64,000 nucleotides of DNA from Zetaproteobacteria bacterium (GTDB lineage: Bacteria > Pseudomonadota > Zetaproteobacteria > Mariprofundales > Mariprofundaceae). Of this stretch, positions 1-8,762 are shown in pieces. The DNA lies in assembly GCA_003696795.1 (NCBI GenBank), contig RFFT01000029.1:1-64000 (forward strand), given 5' to 3'. The notes under the pieces are model-generated. The model was given only the letters and a program-made list of their open reading frames with translations. It did no database searches and was not told where the DNA came from. Each line of letters opens with the position of its first letter. Positions within the stretch are counted from its first letter, which is position 1. A program made the translations under genes and the position numbers.

Positions 1-1016
1 ACAACTACCGCCTGCTGGACAGTCGGACGGATGCCCGGACGATGGCGGTGATCAAAGCCGACGCCTACGGCCATGGTCTGCGCGAAGTGGCCGGCGCACT
101 GCTGGAGGAAGGGTGCCGCGATTTTGCGGTCACCGATGCACGGGAAGGCGCCAGGCTGCGCGCCCTGCTTGCCGACCATTCGTCGCACATCACCTTGCTC
201 TCCGGCATCTTCGATGAGGAGGATGCGCGGCTCGCCAAGCGCTGGGCACTGCAGCCGGCCATTTATGACATCCGCCAACTCGACTGGCTCAAGCGCGCCG
301 CCTTTCGAGGCGATGTCTGGCTGAAGGTCGACACGGGCATGAACCGCTTGGGCGCTCAGGACATCGAGGACCTCTGCCAGCAGTGCACCCGCCAGGGCAT
401 CCGAGTGGCCGGACTGATGAGCCACTTGGCCTGCGCCGACCAACCCCAACATCCGATGAATCAGCGGCAGGCGGACATCCTTAGCGCGCTTGCCAAGCGC
501 ATGCGCCTTCCCGCCTCGCTACTCAACACGGCGGGCCTCGTCAACCTGCCTGATTATGCTCTGGACGCCGTGCGCCCGGGGATTGGGCTGTATGGCATCG
601 AACCGGTGGCCGGCAAGCCGCTGGGACTTCGCCCGGTGATGCAGTTTGGCGCTAGAATTGTGCATATGAGAAAGGTGCGTAAGGGGGAGAGCATTTCCTA
701 CGGGGCCTCGTTTGTAGCCAGGCGATCCATGCGAGTGGCAATCGTGGCCGCCGGCTATGCCGACGGCGTGCCACGCGCACTGTCCAACCGGGGGAGCGTG
801 ATGCTGCGCGGGCAACGGGCGCCCATAGTCGGCAGGGTATGCATGGATTATACCATGATCGATGTCTCCGCCGTGCGCGCCGCAACCGGCGACATGGTGG
901 AATTCTGGGGCGAAAGCTTGAACGCTGTCGAGGTCGCGGCAGCGGCGGGGACCATTGCCTATGAGCTTTTCACCGGCGTGGGCGCGCGGGTTGCGCGCGA
1001 GGTACGGGACGGATAG
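1..1016 (+). CDS. alr: Alanine racemase (5' end outside window)
   Basis: PLP-dependent racemase making D-alanine for peptidoglycan. The frame is already open at base 3, so the gene starts upstream of the window and about 337 codons are visible, nearly a full-length enzyme (usually about 360). The motif AVIKADAYGHG carries the lysine that binds PLP, and the ISYGASF and CMDYTMIDV motifs belong to the C-terminal domain that supplies the catalytic tyrosine and part of the dimer active site. The stop TAG lies 4 bases before mlaE, so it may be transcribed with the lipid-transport genes. The first in-frame ATG at 42 is internal, not the start. Confidence 0.96.
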   Translation, partial: NYRLLDSRTDARTMAVIKADAYGHGLREVAGALLEEGCRDFAVTDAREGARLRALLADHSSHITLLSGIFDEEDARLAKRWALQPAIYDIRQLDWLKRAAFRGDVWLKVDTGMNRLGAQDIEDLCQQCTRQGIRVAGLMSHLACADQPQHPMNQRQADILSALAKRMRLPASLLNTAGLVNLPDYALDAVRPGIGLYGIEPVAGKPLGLRPVMQFGARIVHMRKVRKGESISYGASFVARRSMRVAIVAAGYADGVPRALSNRGSVMLRGQRAPIVGRVCMDYTMIDVSAVRAATGDMVEFWGESLNAVEVAAAAGTIAYELFTGVGARVAREVRDG

Positions 1017-1020
1017 CGCC

Positions 1021-1779
1021 ATGCGTGGCGCAACGCCCATTCAGTCCCTATTGCTGCGGGCGGGGCTGTATCCCATGCTGTTCGGGCAAATGATTCGCCG
1101 CCTGCTGCGGCCTCCGTTCTATCTCCGCGAAACGCTCCTACAATGCGAGGAGGTGGGTGTACAGTCGCTGCCGGTCGTGCTGCTCACCGCCATCTTTACC
1201 GGTATGGTGCTCGCCTTGCAAAGTTATATCGCCTTTCACCGCTTTGCGGCGGAAAGCATGACCGCGACCGTGGTCTCGATGTCGATCCTGCGCGAGCTGG
1301 GCCCCGTCCTGGTCGGACTGATGGTGGCCGGGCGCATCGGCGCCGCCTTTGCGGCCGAACTGGGAACGATGCGCGTCACCGAACAGATTGATGCGCTGTG
1401 GACGTTATCCACCGACCCGATCCGTTACCTGGTGGTTCCCCGCTTTCTCGCCGCCCTGTTGATGTTGCCGTTGCTGGTCGTACTCGCCGACGCGGTCGGC
1501 ATCGCCGGAGGCTATCTGGTCAGCATCTATATGCTCGACCAAAACCCCACGACCTATTGGAACAATACCTTTCTGTTTTTGAAACAGATCGACTTCTATT
1601 CCGGGCTGCTCAAGGCGCTGGTCTTTGGCGGCATCATCAGTCTGGTCGGCTGCGCTGAAGGCTTCTACTGCGAAGGAGGCGCGGTGGGCGTAGGGGAAGC
1701 GACGACGCGAGCCGTGGTGCTGAGCGCGATGAGTATCCTCGTCGGCGATTACCTGCTCACCGCCTGGATCTTCCAATGA
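1021..1779 (+). CDS. mlaE: MlaE-family ABC transporter permease
   Basis: Inner-membrane permease of an MCE-type phospholipid transporter that works with an ATPase (MlaF) and an MCE substrate-binding protein (MlaD), both encoded next. The 252-aa protein has about five hydrophobic segments and the conserved central region with SMSILRELGPVLVGLMVAGR and the AAELGTMRVTEQIDAL segment typical of MlaE. I chose the ATG at 1021 because it follows the alr stop and gives the family length; an open frame extends upstream to 955 but lies inside alr. It overlaps mlaF by 4 bases (ATGA), so translation is probably coupled. Confidence 0.93.
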   Translation: MRGATPIQSLLLRAGLYPMLFGQMIRRLLRPPFYLRETLLQCEEVGVQSLPVVLLTAIFTGMVLALQSYIAFHRFAAESMTATVVSMSILRELGPVLVGLMVAGRIGAAFAAELGTMRVTEQIDALWTLSTDPIRYLVVPRFLAALLMLPLLVVLADAVGIAGGYLVSIYMLDQNPTTYWNNTFLFLKQIDFYSGLLKALVFGGIISLVGCAEGFYCEGGAVGVGEATTRAVVLSAMSILVGDYLLTAWIFQ

Positions 1780-2561
1780 GCAAGCAGGTGAAAATCGCCA
1801 CCCGTGGTCTATGCAAGTCCTTTGCCGGACGCCCCGTCCTTGACCACATCGACCTAGACATCATGACCGGTGAATCGCATGTGATTATCGGCCTATCCGG
1901 CGCCGGTAAAAGTGTGCTGCTCAAATGCATTCTGGGTCTGATCCGCCCTGATGCCGGCTCCGTATTCGTCAATGGAGAAAACTGGTGCGCATTGTCCGCC
2001 GAGGCGCGGTTATCGCGCATGCGCTGCATCGGCGTCGTCTTCCAGGGCGCGGCCCTGTTCGACTCGCTACCCGTATGGCGCAATGTTGCCTTCGTGCTGC
2101 TGCAGCAGGGCATGGCGGAAAGACAGGCGCGCGCCCGCGCGGAAGAGGTGCTGGACTGGGTGGGGTTGCCCAATATCGCGGACAAAATGCCGGCCGAACT
2201 CTCCGGCGGCATGAAGAAACGGGTGGGGCTTGCCCGCGCCTTTTGCCACCGTCCGGAAATCATCCTCTATGACGAGCCCTTAAGCGGCCTGGATCCGGTC
2301 ATGTCCGATGTCATCATCACCCTGATGACGAGGCTGCACGAGGAGCATCGGGTCACCTCGCTGACCATTGCCCACAATATGAATCTGGTTCGGAAGTTTG
2401 CCGATCGGGTCAGCATGCTCTACAACGGAAAGATACACCAGCAACTGCCCCGCGATCAGGTGGATCAATGCCAGGACCCCGTCTTCCGCCAGTTCGTCGA
2501 GGGGCGCGCGCACGGCCCGATGCAGGTGTTGACGGAAAAGCGGAAAGGAGGTTCACGATGA
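1776..2561 (+). CDS. mlaF: MlaF-family ABC transporter ATP-binding protein
   Basis: Cytoplasmic ATPase that powers the MlaE/MlaD lipid transporter. The 261-aa protein has Walker A GLSGAGKS at about residue 42, the ABC signature LSGGMKKR, and Walker B IILYDEPLSGLDP followed by the switch histidine in TIAHNM. It starts inside the stop of mlaE and ends inside the start of mlaD, both as ATGA overlaps, so the three genes form one unit. In E. coli the order is mlaFEDCB; here E precedes F and no mlaB (STAS) gene follows. Confidence 0.95.
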   Translation: MSKQVKIATRGLCKSFAGRPVLDHIDLDIMTGESHVIIGLSGAGKSVLLKCILGLIRPDAGSVFVNGENWCALSAEARLSRMRCIGVVFQGAALFDSLPVWRNVAFVLLQQGMAERQARARAEEVLDWVGLPNIADKMPAELSGGMKKRVGLARAFCHRPEIILYDEPLSGLDPVMSDVIITLMTRLHEEHRVTSLTIAHNMNLVRKFADRVSMLYNGKIHQQLPRDQVDQCQDPVFRQFVEGRAHGPMQVLTEKRKGGSR

Positions 2562-3445
2562 ATGCGCAAACGCGCCTGGGCGCCTTCCTGCTGCTTTCGC
2601 TGATCCTGCTGGGCGTGTTCAGCAGCAAGATCGGGCGCATCCATTGGTTCGAGGAAGAAGGGCAGCAAGTCGAGGCTTTGTTCCATGACGTGGCCGGTGT
2701 TGCGCAACGCACGCCGGTGCTCATGGCCGGGGTCAAGATTGGCACTGTCGAGCAAATCCGCCTGGAAGGCAATGAGGCGCTGGTCATCATGCGCATCGCA
2801 CCCAACATCCGCCTTCCCCGCTCCACCCACGCACGCATCGAAGGCGGGGGACTTATCGGCGAGAAATACATCGCCTTGAGCGCAGAACCAGGGGATGAAA
2901 CCCCCTTGGCAGGCCGGCGCATTCCCAGCGAAGAGACAGGCAACATGAATGCGCTCCTGAAAAAAACCGAGAATATCGCCAGCGATCTCCAGCGCCTGTT
3001 TGCAAGGATCGAAACGGTGACCGGCACGATTGACGCCATGCTGGACGAAAACCGCAAGCCGCTGCGCGATGGACTGCAAAGCCTGCGCAATGGTGCGCAC
3101 ACGCTATCCGACTTGCTTACCCGCCACCAGCGCGACCTGGACCGCTTGTTGCGCGAGCTGCCGGCACTGAGCCGGGAAAGCCAAACCTTCTTCAAGGAAG
3201 GTCGTGCCGTCATGCAGCAAGCGCGTGGCATCCTGACCGACAACCGCGAGAACCTTTACCGAACGCTGTTCGAACTGCGCAAGGCCTCGGAAAATCTCGA
3301 ACTATTGAGCGAAGACCTGCGCCTCAATCCGTGGAAGCTGTTGATCGAAAAGCCGGAGATCAAGCCTCCGCAACACCCGCACGAACACGATGAGGAACTG
3401 ATCATGACGACCGGGCATCTCGGGCCGGCTGAAAGGCAACGCTGA
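2558..3445 (+). CDS. mlaD: MlaD-family MCE protein, long C-terminal helix
   Basis: Substrate-binding MCE subunit of the lipid transporter, anchored by one N-terminal membrane helix (about residues 7-23) with the MCE domain in the periplasm (about 35-115). The ATG at 2558 is preceded by a strong ribosome-binding site (AAAGGAGG); a longer open frame from 2468 lies in mlaF. At 295 aa it is far longer than E. coli MlaD (about 180). The extra 170 residues are charged and helical, ending with the LRLNPWKLL motif seen in other long MCE proteins and a His/Glu-rich tail. The long helix may bridge part of the periplasm (inference). Confidence 0.9.
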   Translation: MNAQTRLGAFLLLSLILLGVFSSKIGRIHWFEEEGQQVEALFHDVAGVAQRTPVLMAGVKIGTVEQIRLEGNEALVIMRIAPNIRLPRSTHARIEGGGLIGEKYIALSAEPGDETPLAGRRIPSEETGNMNALLKKTENIASDLQRLFARIETVTGTIDAMLDENRKPLRDGLQSLRNGAHTLSDLLTRHQRDLDRLLRELPALSRESQTFFKEGRAVMQQARGILTDNRENLYRTLFELRKASENLELLSEDLRLNPWKLLIEKPEIKPPQHPHEHDEELIMTTGHLGPAERQR

Positions 3446-3448
3446 AGC

Positions 3449-4228
3449 ATGCGCGCGCACGCGACATTTCTGACACTCGCGGTGCTCGTCTCCGCCTGCG
3501 CAACCTCACTGCCGGGCAACGATCCCATCCAGCGGGCGGAAAGCCTGCGGCAACAGGGACGCATCGCGGAAGCGCGCCGCGTGCTTACCGATTACCTCGA
3601 ACGGCACCCCGAACAACTGGATGCCCGTTATAACCTCGCCCTCATCCATGCCCAGCAGGGAGACACCGACACCGCCATACGCCTCTATCGAGCGAACCTG
3701 GCACGAGCAGCCCATCTACCATCGAGCGTGAATCTCGCCCTGCTCTATCAACGGCGGCGGCTGTTTTCGGCCGCCCTGCAAGTGTTGCAGGACGCGGCGC
3801 GTGCCTATCCGCGGCGCGCACTACCTCGCTATCTGATTGGCATCATCCATTGGCAACAGGGCCAGCTGTCGGCGGCCAAGCAAGCCTTCCTACGGGCCCT
3901 TGCCGCAGAACCGGGAAACGGTTATGCCCATTGGCATTACGCGCGCTATCTTGCTTCCACTGGTCAGCGAACCGCCGCCCTTGCCGAAACCCGAAAGGCG
4001 GTGCACATGCAACCCGACTGCGCCAATTGCTGGCGCTTTTATGCGCAATTGCTTGCCGCGCAGGGGCGCCCGTACGACGCCATCGCGGCCTATCAACACA
4101 GCCTGGCCATCAGGCCCGATACTGCAACGCGACAGGCGCTGATCACCTTGTTTGAGCAAACCGGTGAACACAGACGCGCGCAACGCATGCGCCAAGCACT
4201 CACGCAATGGCAGGCAAGCCATGAATAA
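3449..4228 (+). CDS. TPR-repeat lipoprotein following the Mla genes
   Basis: A 259-aa predicted lipoprotein: signal peptide ending in the lipobox LVSAC (Cys about residue 17), then roughly six tetratricopeptide repeats, for example DARYNLALIHAQQGDTDTAI, with typical A/G-Y-L spacing. TPR proteins are protein-protein scaffolds. It starts 3 bases after mlaD, in the place where mlaC or a PqiC-type auxiliary lipoprotein often lies, so it may be an envelope partner of the MCE system (inference). PilF-like or other TPR lipoproteins are alternatives, but the pilus genes are elsewhere and on the other strand. Confidence 0.8.
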   Translation: MRAHATFLTLAVLVSACATSLPGNDPIQRAESLRQQGRIAEARRVLTDYLERHPEQLDARYNLALIHAQQGDTDTAIRLYRANLARAAHLPSSVNLALLYQRRRLFSAALQVLQDAARAYPRRALPRYLIGIIHWQQGQLSAAKQAFLRALAAEPGNGYAHWHYARYLASTGQRTAALAETRKAVHMQPDCANCWRFYAQLLAAQGRPYDAIAAYQHSLAIRPDTATRQALITLFEQTGEHRRAQRMRQALTQWQASHE

Positions 4229-5339
4229 GGGTCCGGCATCCTTTGACTTCAGGCCATCCGCGCCCGCCTCGACTGGGGTGGAAATGGAATGGATCCTCGT
4301 CGATCAGGCCACGGGTGCACAAACCCCGCTGGCTCCACAACTGCTCTCCAGCCTTGCGCCCTCACCGCGCATCAAGGCCGAACTGTTCACCTCGATGATC
4401 GAGGTGAACACCGCCATCCATCACAGCACCTCGGGATGCATGCATGAGCTCGATACACTATACACAACATTACACTCGGCGGTGACTCCGCTCGGCGGCG
4501 GATTGCTGGCCAGTGGCACGCATCCATTTTCGCACTGGCAGCAACAACAGATCAGCGGTGACCCGCGCTATGCCCGCTTGCTTGCCCGCCTGCAATGGAT
4601 GGCCCGCCGCTTCAACATCTTCGGCATTCATGTGCATGTCGGGATGCCGGACGGAGACAGCTGTATTCGTGTCATGAACCGCCTGCTGCCCGTGATGCCG
4701 GCCTTCCTGGCCATCTCGGCCAACTCCCCTTTCTGGCATGGACACGATACCGGACTGTCCGCCGCCCGGATCAAGGTGTTCGAAGGTCTTAGCCAAGGGG
4801 GCATGCCGTTCTATTTCAACGATTGGCGGGACTTCGAGCACTGCGCAGCGCGCCTGTTGGCCACCGGCAGCATCGATTCGATTCGTGATATCTGGTGGGA
4901 AATGCGACCGCACCCTGACTTCGGCACACTGGAGATCCGGATCGGCGATATGCCACTCACCCGCGCGGATACCGCTGCATACATCGCTTACGTCCGCGCG
5001 GAATGCATGGCAGCGCTATGCGATACAACAAACGGGAACCGCGTACATCCCTCCCTGATCCGGGAAAATCGCTGGCGCGCCTGCCGCCATGGCATGCATA
5101 TGGAATTCATCGACCCCGCAAGCGAGACGGCGTATCCTTTTCTGGACTGGCTGGATAAGCGCCTCGCATGGCTGGATGCCCATGGGGCAAGCCATGAGGA
5201 CCTCGCCATCGTACGCGGGCAACTGGCGCGGTGGCGACAGGACGGCGATGGCGCCACCCGCCAACGGGCGCTGCGCCAGAAACATGCCGAACCTGACAGC
5301 ATGATCGCGGCGATGCGTACCCAAGACGGTTGGGGATAA
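4221..5339 (+). CDS. ybdK: YbdK-type carboxylate-amine ligase (glutamate-cysteine ligase 2 family)
   Basis: Member of the GCS2/YbdK family, ATP-dependent ligases with weak glutamate-cysteine ligase activity in E. coli; the true substrate in most bacteria is unknown. The 372-aa length matches the family. Visible motifs include TGVEMEWILVD near the N-terminus, FTSMIEVNTAIH, the GIHVHVG stretch and EMRPHPDFGTLEIRIGD. The start at 4221 overlaps the end of the TPR gene by 8 bases; an upstream frame from 4152 lies inside that gene. An M20 amidohydrolase follows within 5 bases, so a peptide or amide metabolic pair is possible (inference). Confidence 0.85.
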   Translation: MNKGPASFDFRPSAPASTGVEMEWILVDQATGAQTPLAPQLLSSLAPSPRIKAELFTSMIEVNTAIHHSTSGCMHELDTLYTTLHSAVTPLGGGLLASGTHPFSHWQQQQISGDPRYARLLARLQWMARRFNIFGIHVHVGMPDGDSCIRVMNRLLPVMPAFLAISANSPFWHGHDTGLSAARIKVFEGLSQGGMPFYFNDWRDFEHCAARLLATGSIDSIRDIWWEMRPHPDFGTLEIRIGDMPLTRADTAAYIAYVRAECMAALCDTTNGNRVHPSLIRENRWRACRHGMHMEFIDPASETAYPFLDWLDKRLAWLDAHGASHEDLAIVRGQLARWRQDGDGATRQRALRQKHAEPDSMIAAMRTQDGWG

Positions 5340-5343
5340 CCAT

Positions 5344-6558
5344 ATGACGAATATGCTGCAGGAACACATCAATAACATCATAGATCAGGTCATCGCCTAT
5401 CGGCGACACCTGCATCGCCATCCCGAGCCTTCCGGTCGGGAAGAAGCCACCGCGCGCTGGCTGGCCACCCAATGCAGGCGGCTCGGTCTCATCGTCCGGG
5501 AACATATCGGCGGCCATGGCATTTGTGCGCGGATGCAACTCGATCCTGGACTGCCCTGGCTGGCGCTGCGCGCGGATATCGACGCACTACCGATTCGGGA
5601 GCAAACAGGACTTGCGCATGCCTCCTGCCATGACGGGCTTGCCCATGCCTGTGGCCATGACGCACACAGCGCGATGCTGCTGGGGGCTGCCGCCACCCTT
5701 CGCCAATTGCGCCAACATCTTCGCTGCAACCTGATGTTCATTTTCCAGCCCGCTGAGGAAACCTGTACTGGCGCCACCGCAATGCTTGCCGATGGTTTGT
5801 TCTCGGAGATCCAACCCGAGTTCATCTTCGCATTACACGTCTATCCTGACCTACCCGCCGGCACCGTCGGTCTGCGGCGCGGGGTCATGTGCGCTGCGGC
5901 GGACCTGTTCGAAGTGACCATCGAGGGGCGAGGCGGACATGCAGCCAGGCCGCATGAATGCACGGACACCATCCTCATCGCCAGTCATATGATCCAGGCA
6001 CTGCACCATATCATCAGCCGCCGCATTGATGCCCAGCATCCGGCGGTGCTAACCATCGGCGAAATCCATGCCGGTCACGCAGCTAACATTCTACCGGACA
6101 AGGCACGCTTCGCCGGAACGGTGCGCACCTTTCATCCTGAAATCCATGAAACCATCCGCGCGCATATGCAACGCATCATCCACCAGACCGCTGAATCCTG
6201 GGGCGCTACGGCGCACTTCTCGCTCAAACAAGCAAGCCCGGTGCTGGTCAATGATCCGCTACTGGTGGATGCATGCGCGGAAGTTTTTGCACAATATCTT
6301 CCTGCCTGCCGGCAAATTGAGCTTGACCAGCCATCGCTGGGCGGCGAGGACTTCGCCGAGTTCCTCCGAAAGATACCCGGTGCGCTGTTTCGCCTGGGGA
6401 CGGGCGCCGGTCCACAAACCCGCTATCCCTTGCATCATCCGCGCTTCGATATCGAGGAGAATGCGATGCGCGAGGGGGTTGGCCTCCTGTGCGCGTTGGC
6501 GCTCGCGTTTCCGCACTTGCAAAAGCGGACCGCATCCCCCATACATACGCTATGCTGA
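5344..6558 (+). CDS. M20 family amidohydrolase (HipO-like)
   Basis: Zinc-dependent M20D amidohydrolase, the family of hippurate hydrolase, N-acetyl-diaminopimelate deacetylase and IAA-amino acid hydrolase. The 404-aa protein has YRRHLHRHPEPSGRE at the N-terminus, LRADIDALPI, the metal-binding HACGHDAHSAMLLGAA, FQPAEETCTGA with the catalytic glutamate pair, the dimerisation-domain motif GRGGHAARPHECTD, and SLGGEDFAEFL near the C-terminus. It lies 4 bases after ybdK and overlaps fxsA by 7 bases. The substrate cannot be told from the sequence. Confidence 0.9.
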   Translation: MTNMLQEHINNIIDQVIAYRRHLHRHPEPSGREEATARWLATQCRRLGLIVREHIGGHGICARMQLDPGLPWLALRADIDALPIREQTGLAHASCHDGLAHACGHDAHSAMLLGAAATLRQLRQHLRCNLMFIFQPAEETCTGATAMLADGLFSEIQPEFIFALHVYPDLPAGTVGLRRGVMCAAADLFEVTIEGRGGHAARPHECTDTILIASHMIQALHHIISRRIDAQHPAVLTIGEIHAGHAANILPDKARFAGTVRTFHPEIHETIRAHMQRIIHQTAESWGATAHFSLKQASPVLVNDPLLVDACAEVFAQYLPACRQIELDQPSLGGEDFAEFLRKIPGALFRLGTGAGPQTRYPLHHPRFDIEENAMREGVGLLCALALAFPHLQKRTASPIHTLC

Positions 6559-6950
6559 AATTTTTCTTTTTTCTCTTCATCACCCTGCCGCTGGCGGAGT
6601 TATATGTCCTTATCGAAGTGGGTCGCGGGATCGGCGGGTTGCCGACCATCGCCCTATGCTTGCTGACGGCGGCGATAGGTGGATTGCTGATTCGCTGGCA
6701 GGGGCTAAACACGCTTATCGATGCGCGCCGCCGCATGCAATATGGCGAGTTGCCCGCGGAGCACGGGCTGCATGGTATCATGCTGGCCGTCAGCGGGTTG
6801 ATGCTGTTCACGCCGGGGTTCATCACCGATACGCTCGGTTTTTTATTACTTGTTCCACCCGTTCGCCGTTGGTTGATTCGGCACCTATTTGCCCCGCGGG
6901 ATGATGGCATCATCGATATCGATGTCATTGACCATCACCGTTTACGATAA
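6552..6950 (+). CDS. fxsA: FxsA family cytoplasmic-membrane protein
   Basis: Small membrane protein of the FxsA family, named for suppression of F-plasmid exclusion of phage T7 when overproduced; its normal role is unclear. The 132-aa protein has about three membrane helices and the family features: LPLAELYVLIEVG in the first helix, LRWQGL-like positions (IRWQGLNTL), a central GLMLFTPGFITDTLGFLLLVPPVR segment and a charged tail. I chose the ATG at 6552 because it begins with the hydrophobic helix; the longer frame from 6489 is inside the amidohydrolase. Confidence 0.9.
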   Translation: MLKFFFFLFITLPLAELYVLIEVGRGIGGLPTIALCLLTAAIGGLLIRWQGLNTLIDARRRMQYGELPAEHGLHGIMLAVSGLMLFTPGFITDTLGFLLLVPPVRRWLIRHLFAPRDDGIIDIDVIDHHRLR

Positions 6951-6970
6951 GATTGACAGGAGGTTTTGCC

Positions 6971-7630
6971 ATGTCTCTTTCCACCCTGACCGACAACCGC
7001 ACCCTCGATGCGCGTATCGCCTTTGTGGGCAAAACCTACGGCGCGCTCGCGCTGTGCATCATGGCAGGCACTCTGGGGGCCTATTTGTCGCTGGGCCTCT
7101 CCTTCCCGTATGAACATCCCTGGCTGATGCTGGGCCTACTGGTCGGCGGGATCATGCTGGTGCAAAGCGTCCGCCATGTGCGTGGTATCAACATGCTCGC
7201 GCTGCTGGGTTTCGGCGCACTGACCGGCATGGCCATCGCACCGCTGGTGGCAGTGGTGGCCGCCCGCTCGGAAATGTTGGTCGTACAGGCTTTCCTGAGC
7301 GCGGGCGTGGTCTTTGTTGCCCTCAGCGCCTACACCTTTATTACCCGCAAGGATTTCTCATTCCTGCAAGGCTTCGTCTGGACCGGTCTGGTCGGGGTGC
7401 TTGTGCTCGGATTGAGCAACTACTTCTTTTTCGAGTCCAGCACGCTACAGCTGACTCTTGCCGGAATCAGCGTTCTGCTGTTCTCCGCTTTCATCCTCTA
7501 TGACACTTCCGCCGTGTTGCGCACCTACCCCAACGATGAATACATTGCCGCCGCCCTAACGCTGTACCTCGACGTCTTCCTGCTGTTCGAGAATCTGCTG
7601 ACCTTGTTCGGCGTGATGGGCGACGACTAG
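6971..7630 (+). CDS. Bax inhibitor-1/YccA family membrane protein
   Basis: Seven-helix inner-membrane protein of the BI-1 (TMBIM) family. E. coli YccA, a member, interacts with and is degraded by FtsH. The 219-aa protein shows repeated hydrophobic segments and the conserved C-terminal FSAFILYDTSAVLRTY and YLDVFLLFENLLTLFG regions with the paired aspartates. The ATG at 6971 has an excellent AGGAGG 6 bases upstream. The 3' end overlaps aroB on the other strand by 4 bases, with no terminator visible between them. An accessory ftsH is encoded at 20250-22103 in the same window. Confidence 0.93.
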   Translation: MSLSTLTDNRTLDARIAFVGKTYGALALCIMAGTLGAYLSLGLSFPYEHPWLMLGLLVGGIMLVQSVRHVRGINMLALLGFGALTGMAIAPLVAVVAARSEMLVVQAFLSAGVVFVALSAYTFITRKDFSFLQGFVWTGLVGVLVLGLSNYFFFESSTLQLTLAGISVLLFSAFILYDTSAVLRTYPNDEYIAAALTLYLDVFLLFENLLTLFGVMGDD

Positions 7631-8724
7631 GCCCGGCGATAGCTGTCGATCAGCCGCCGTACATCCTGAGCACGAACATCGGCGCTGATGAATGCCTGGC
7701 CGATGCGCTTGAGTAGAACAAAACGGATTTGTGTACCAATGTTTTTCTTGTCATGGCCCATGGCATCCAGCCATCGCTCGGCGGGAAAAGCCGGCACCTC
7801 GGTTGGTAATGAAGCCCGCTTCAGGCACGCGCAAATCCGCGCCTCGATCGCAGCATCGGCATAGCCCATTTGCGCGGACATCCGCGCAGCCATCAACAAG
7901 CCCAACGCCACGGCTTCGCCATGCAGATAGCGTCGATAAGCGGTCATCGCCTCGATCGCATGGCCAAACGTATGCCCCAAGTTTAGTAGGGCCCGCATGC
8001 CCTGCTCCGTCTCATCGGCCATGACGACCTCCGCCTTGTGGCGACATGACTCGTGAATCAACTCGCTGACAACCATCGCATCCAACTGCAGGGCATCGGG
8101 CATATGGGCGTCAAGCCAGTCAAAGAAAGCCGCGTCGCGAATCAAGCCGTACTTGATGACCTCGGCCAATCCCGCCCGGACCTGCCGCGCGTCCAGCGTC
8201 CGCAACATCAGGGGGTCGATCCATACCAAGCGGGGCTGGTAAAAGGCGCCAATCATGTTCTTGCCGTGCTCATGATTGATCCCGGTCTTGCCACCCACAC
8301 TCGAATCCACTTGCGCAAGCAGGGTGGTGGGCACTTGCACAAATGGGATACCGCGCCGATAACAAGCAGCGGCAAAGCCCGCCATATCGCCGATCACGCC
8401 ACCACCGAGCGCGACGATCGGCTCATTGCGCGCAATCCGCGCCTCCATCAGCGCATCGAGAATCTTCGACCAGGTGCGCAGCGTTTTAAATTGCTCACCA
8501 TCCGGCAAGATGCATGCAGTGCTGTGCCATCCTCCTTCACGCAAAGATGCTTCCAACTGCTCAAGATACAGCGGGGCAACCGTCTCATTGGACACGACCA
8601 AACATCGTTCGGCATCGGGCAACAACGCGCGCATCGCCCGGCCCAACCGCGGCAAGGAGTCCGGTTCGATATGGATGTCATAGGAACGGGCTCCCAACTC
8701 GACCCGATAAACCTTCTCATGCAT
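7627..8724 (-). CDS. aroB: 3-dehydroquinate synthase
   Basis: Second step of the shikimate pathway, converting DAHP to 3-dehydroquinate with NAD and a metal ion. The 365-aa length is normal. Motifs include IVALGGGVIGDMAGFAAACY, the PTTLLAQVDSSVGGKTGINH stretch, LAEVIKYGLI, and LLNLGHTFGHAIE with metal-binding histidines. It follows pilQ by 38 bases on the same strand. In many gammaproteobacteria aroK lies between pilQ and aroB; here it is missing. Confidence 0.97.
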   Translation of the reverse strand: MHEKVYRVELGARSYDIHIEPDSLPRLGRAMRALLPDAERCLVVSNETVAPLYLEQLEASLREGGWHSTACILPDGEQFKTLRTWSKILDALMEARIARNEPIVALGGGVIGDMAGFAAACYRRGIPFVQVPTTLLAQVDSSVGGKTGINHEHGKNMIGAFYQPRLVWIDPLMLRTLDARQVRAGLAEVIKYGLIRDAAFFDWLDAHMPDALQLDAMVVSELIHESCRHKAEVVMADETEQGMRALLNLGHTFGHAIEAMTAYRRYLHGEAVALGLLMAARMSAQMGYADAAIEARICACLKRASLPTEVPAFPAERWLDAMGHDKKNIGTQIRFVLLKRIGQAFISADVRAQDVRRLIDSYRRA

Positions 8725-8762
8725 GCTGTAATCCTCAGTCCTAGCCTCGCCGCCGCACGGGC

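Noticed and set aside
955-1020. Upstream extension of mlaE
   Set aside because: It lies within alr, and MlaE proteins start near the ATG at 1021.
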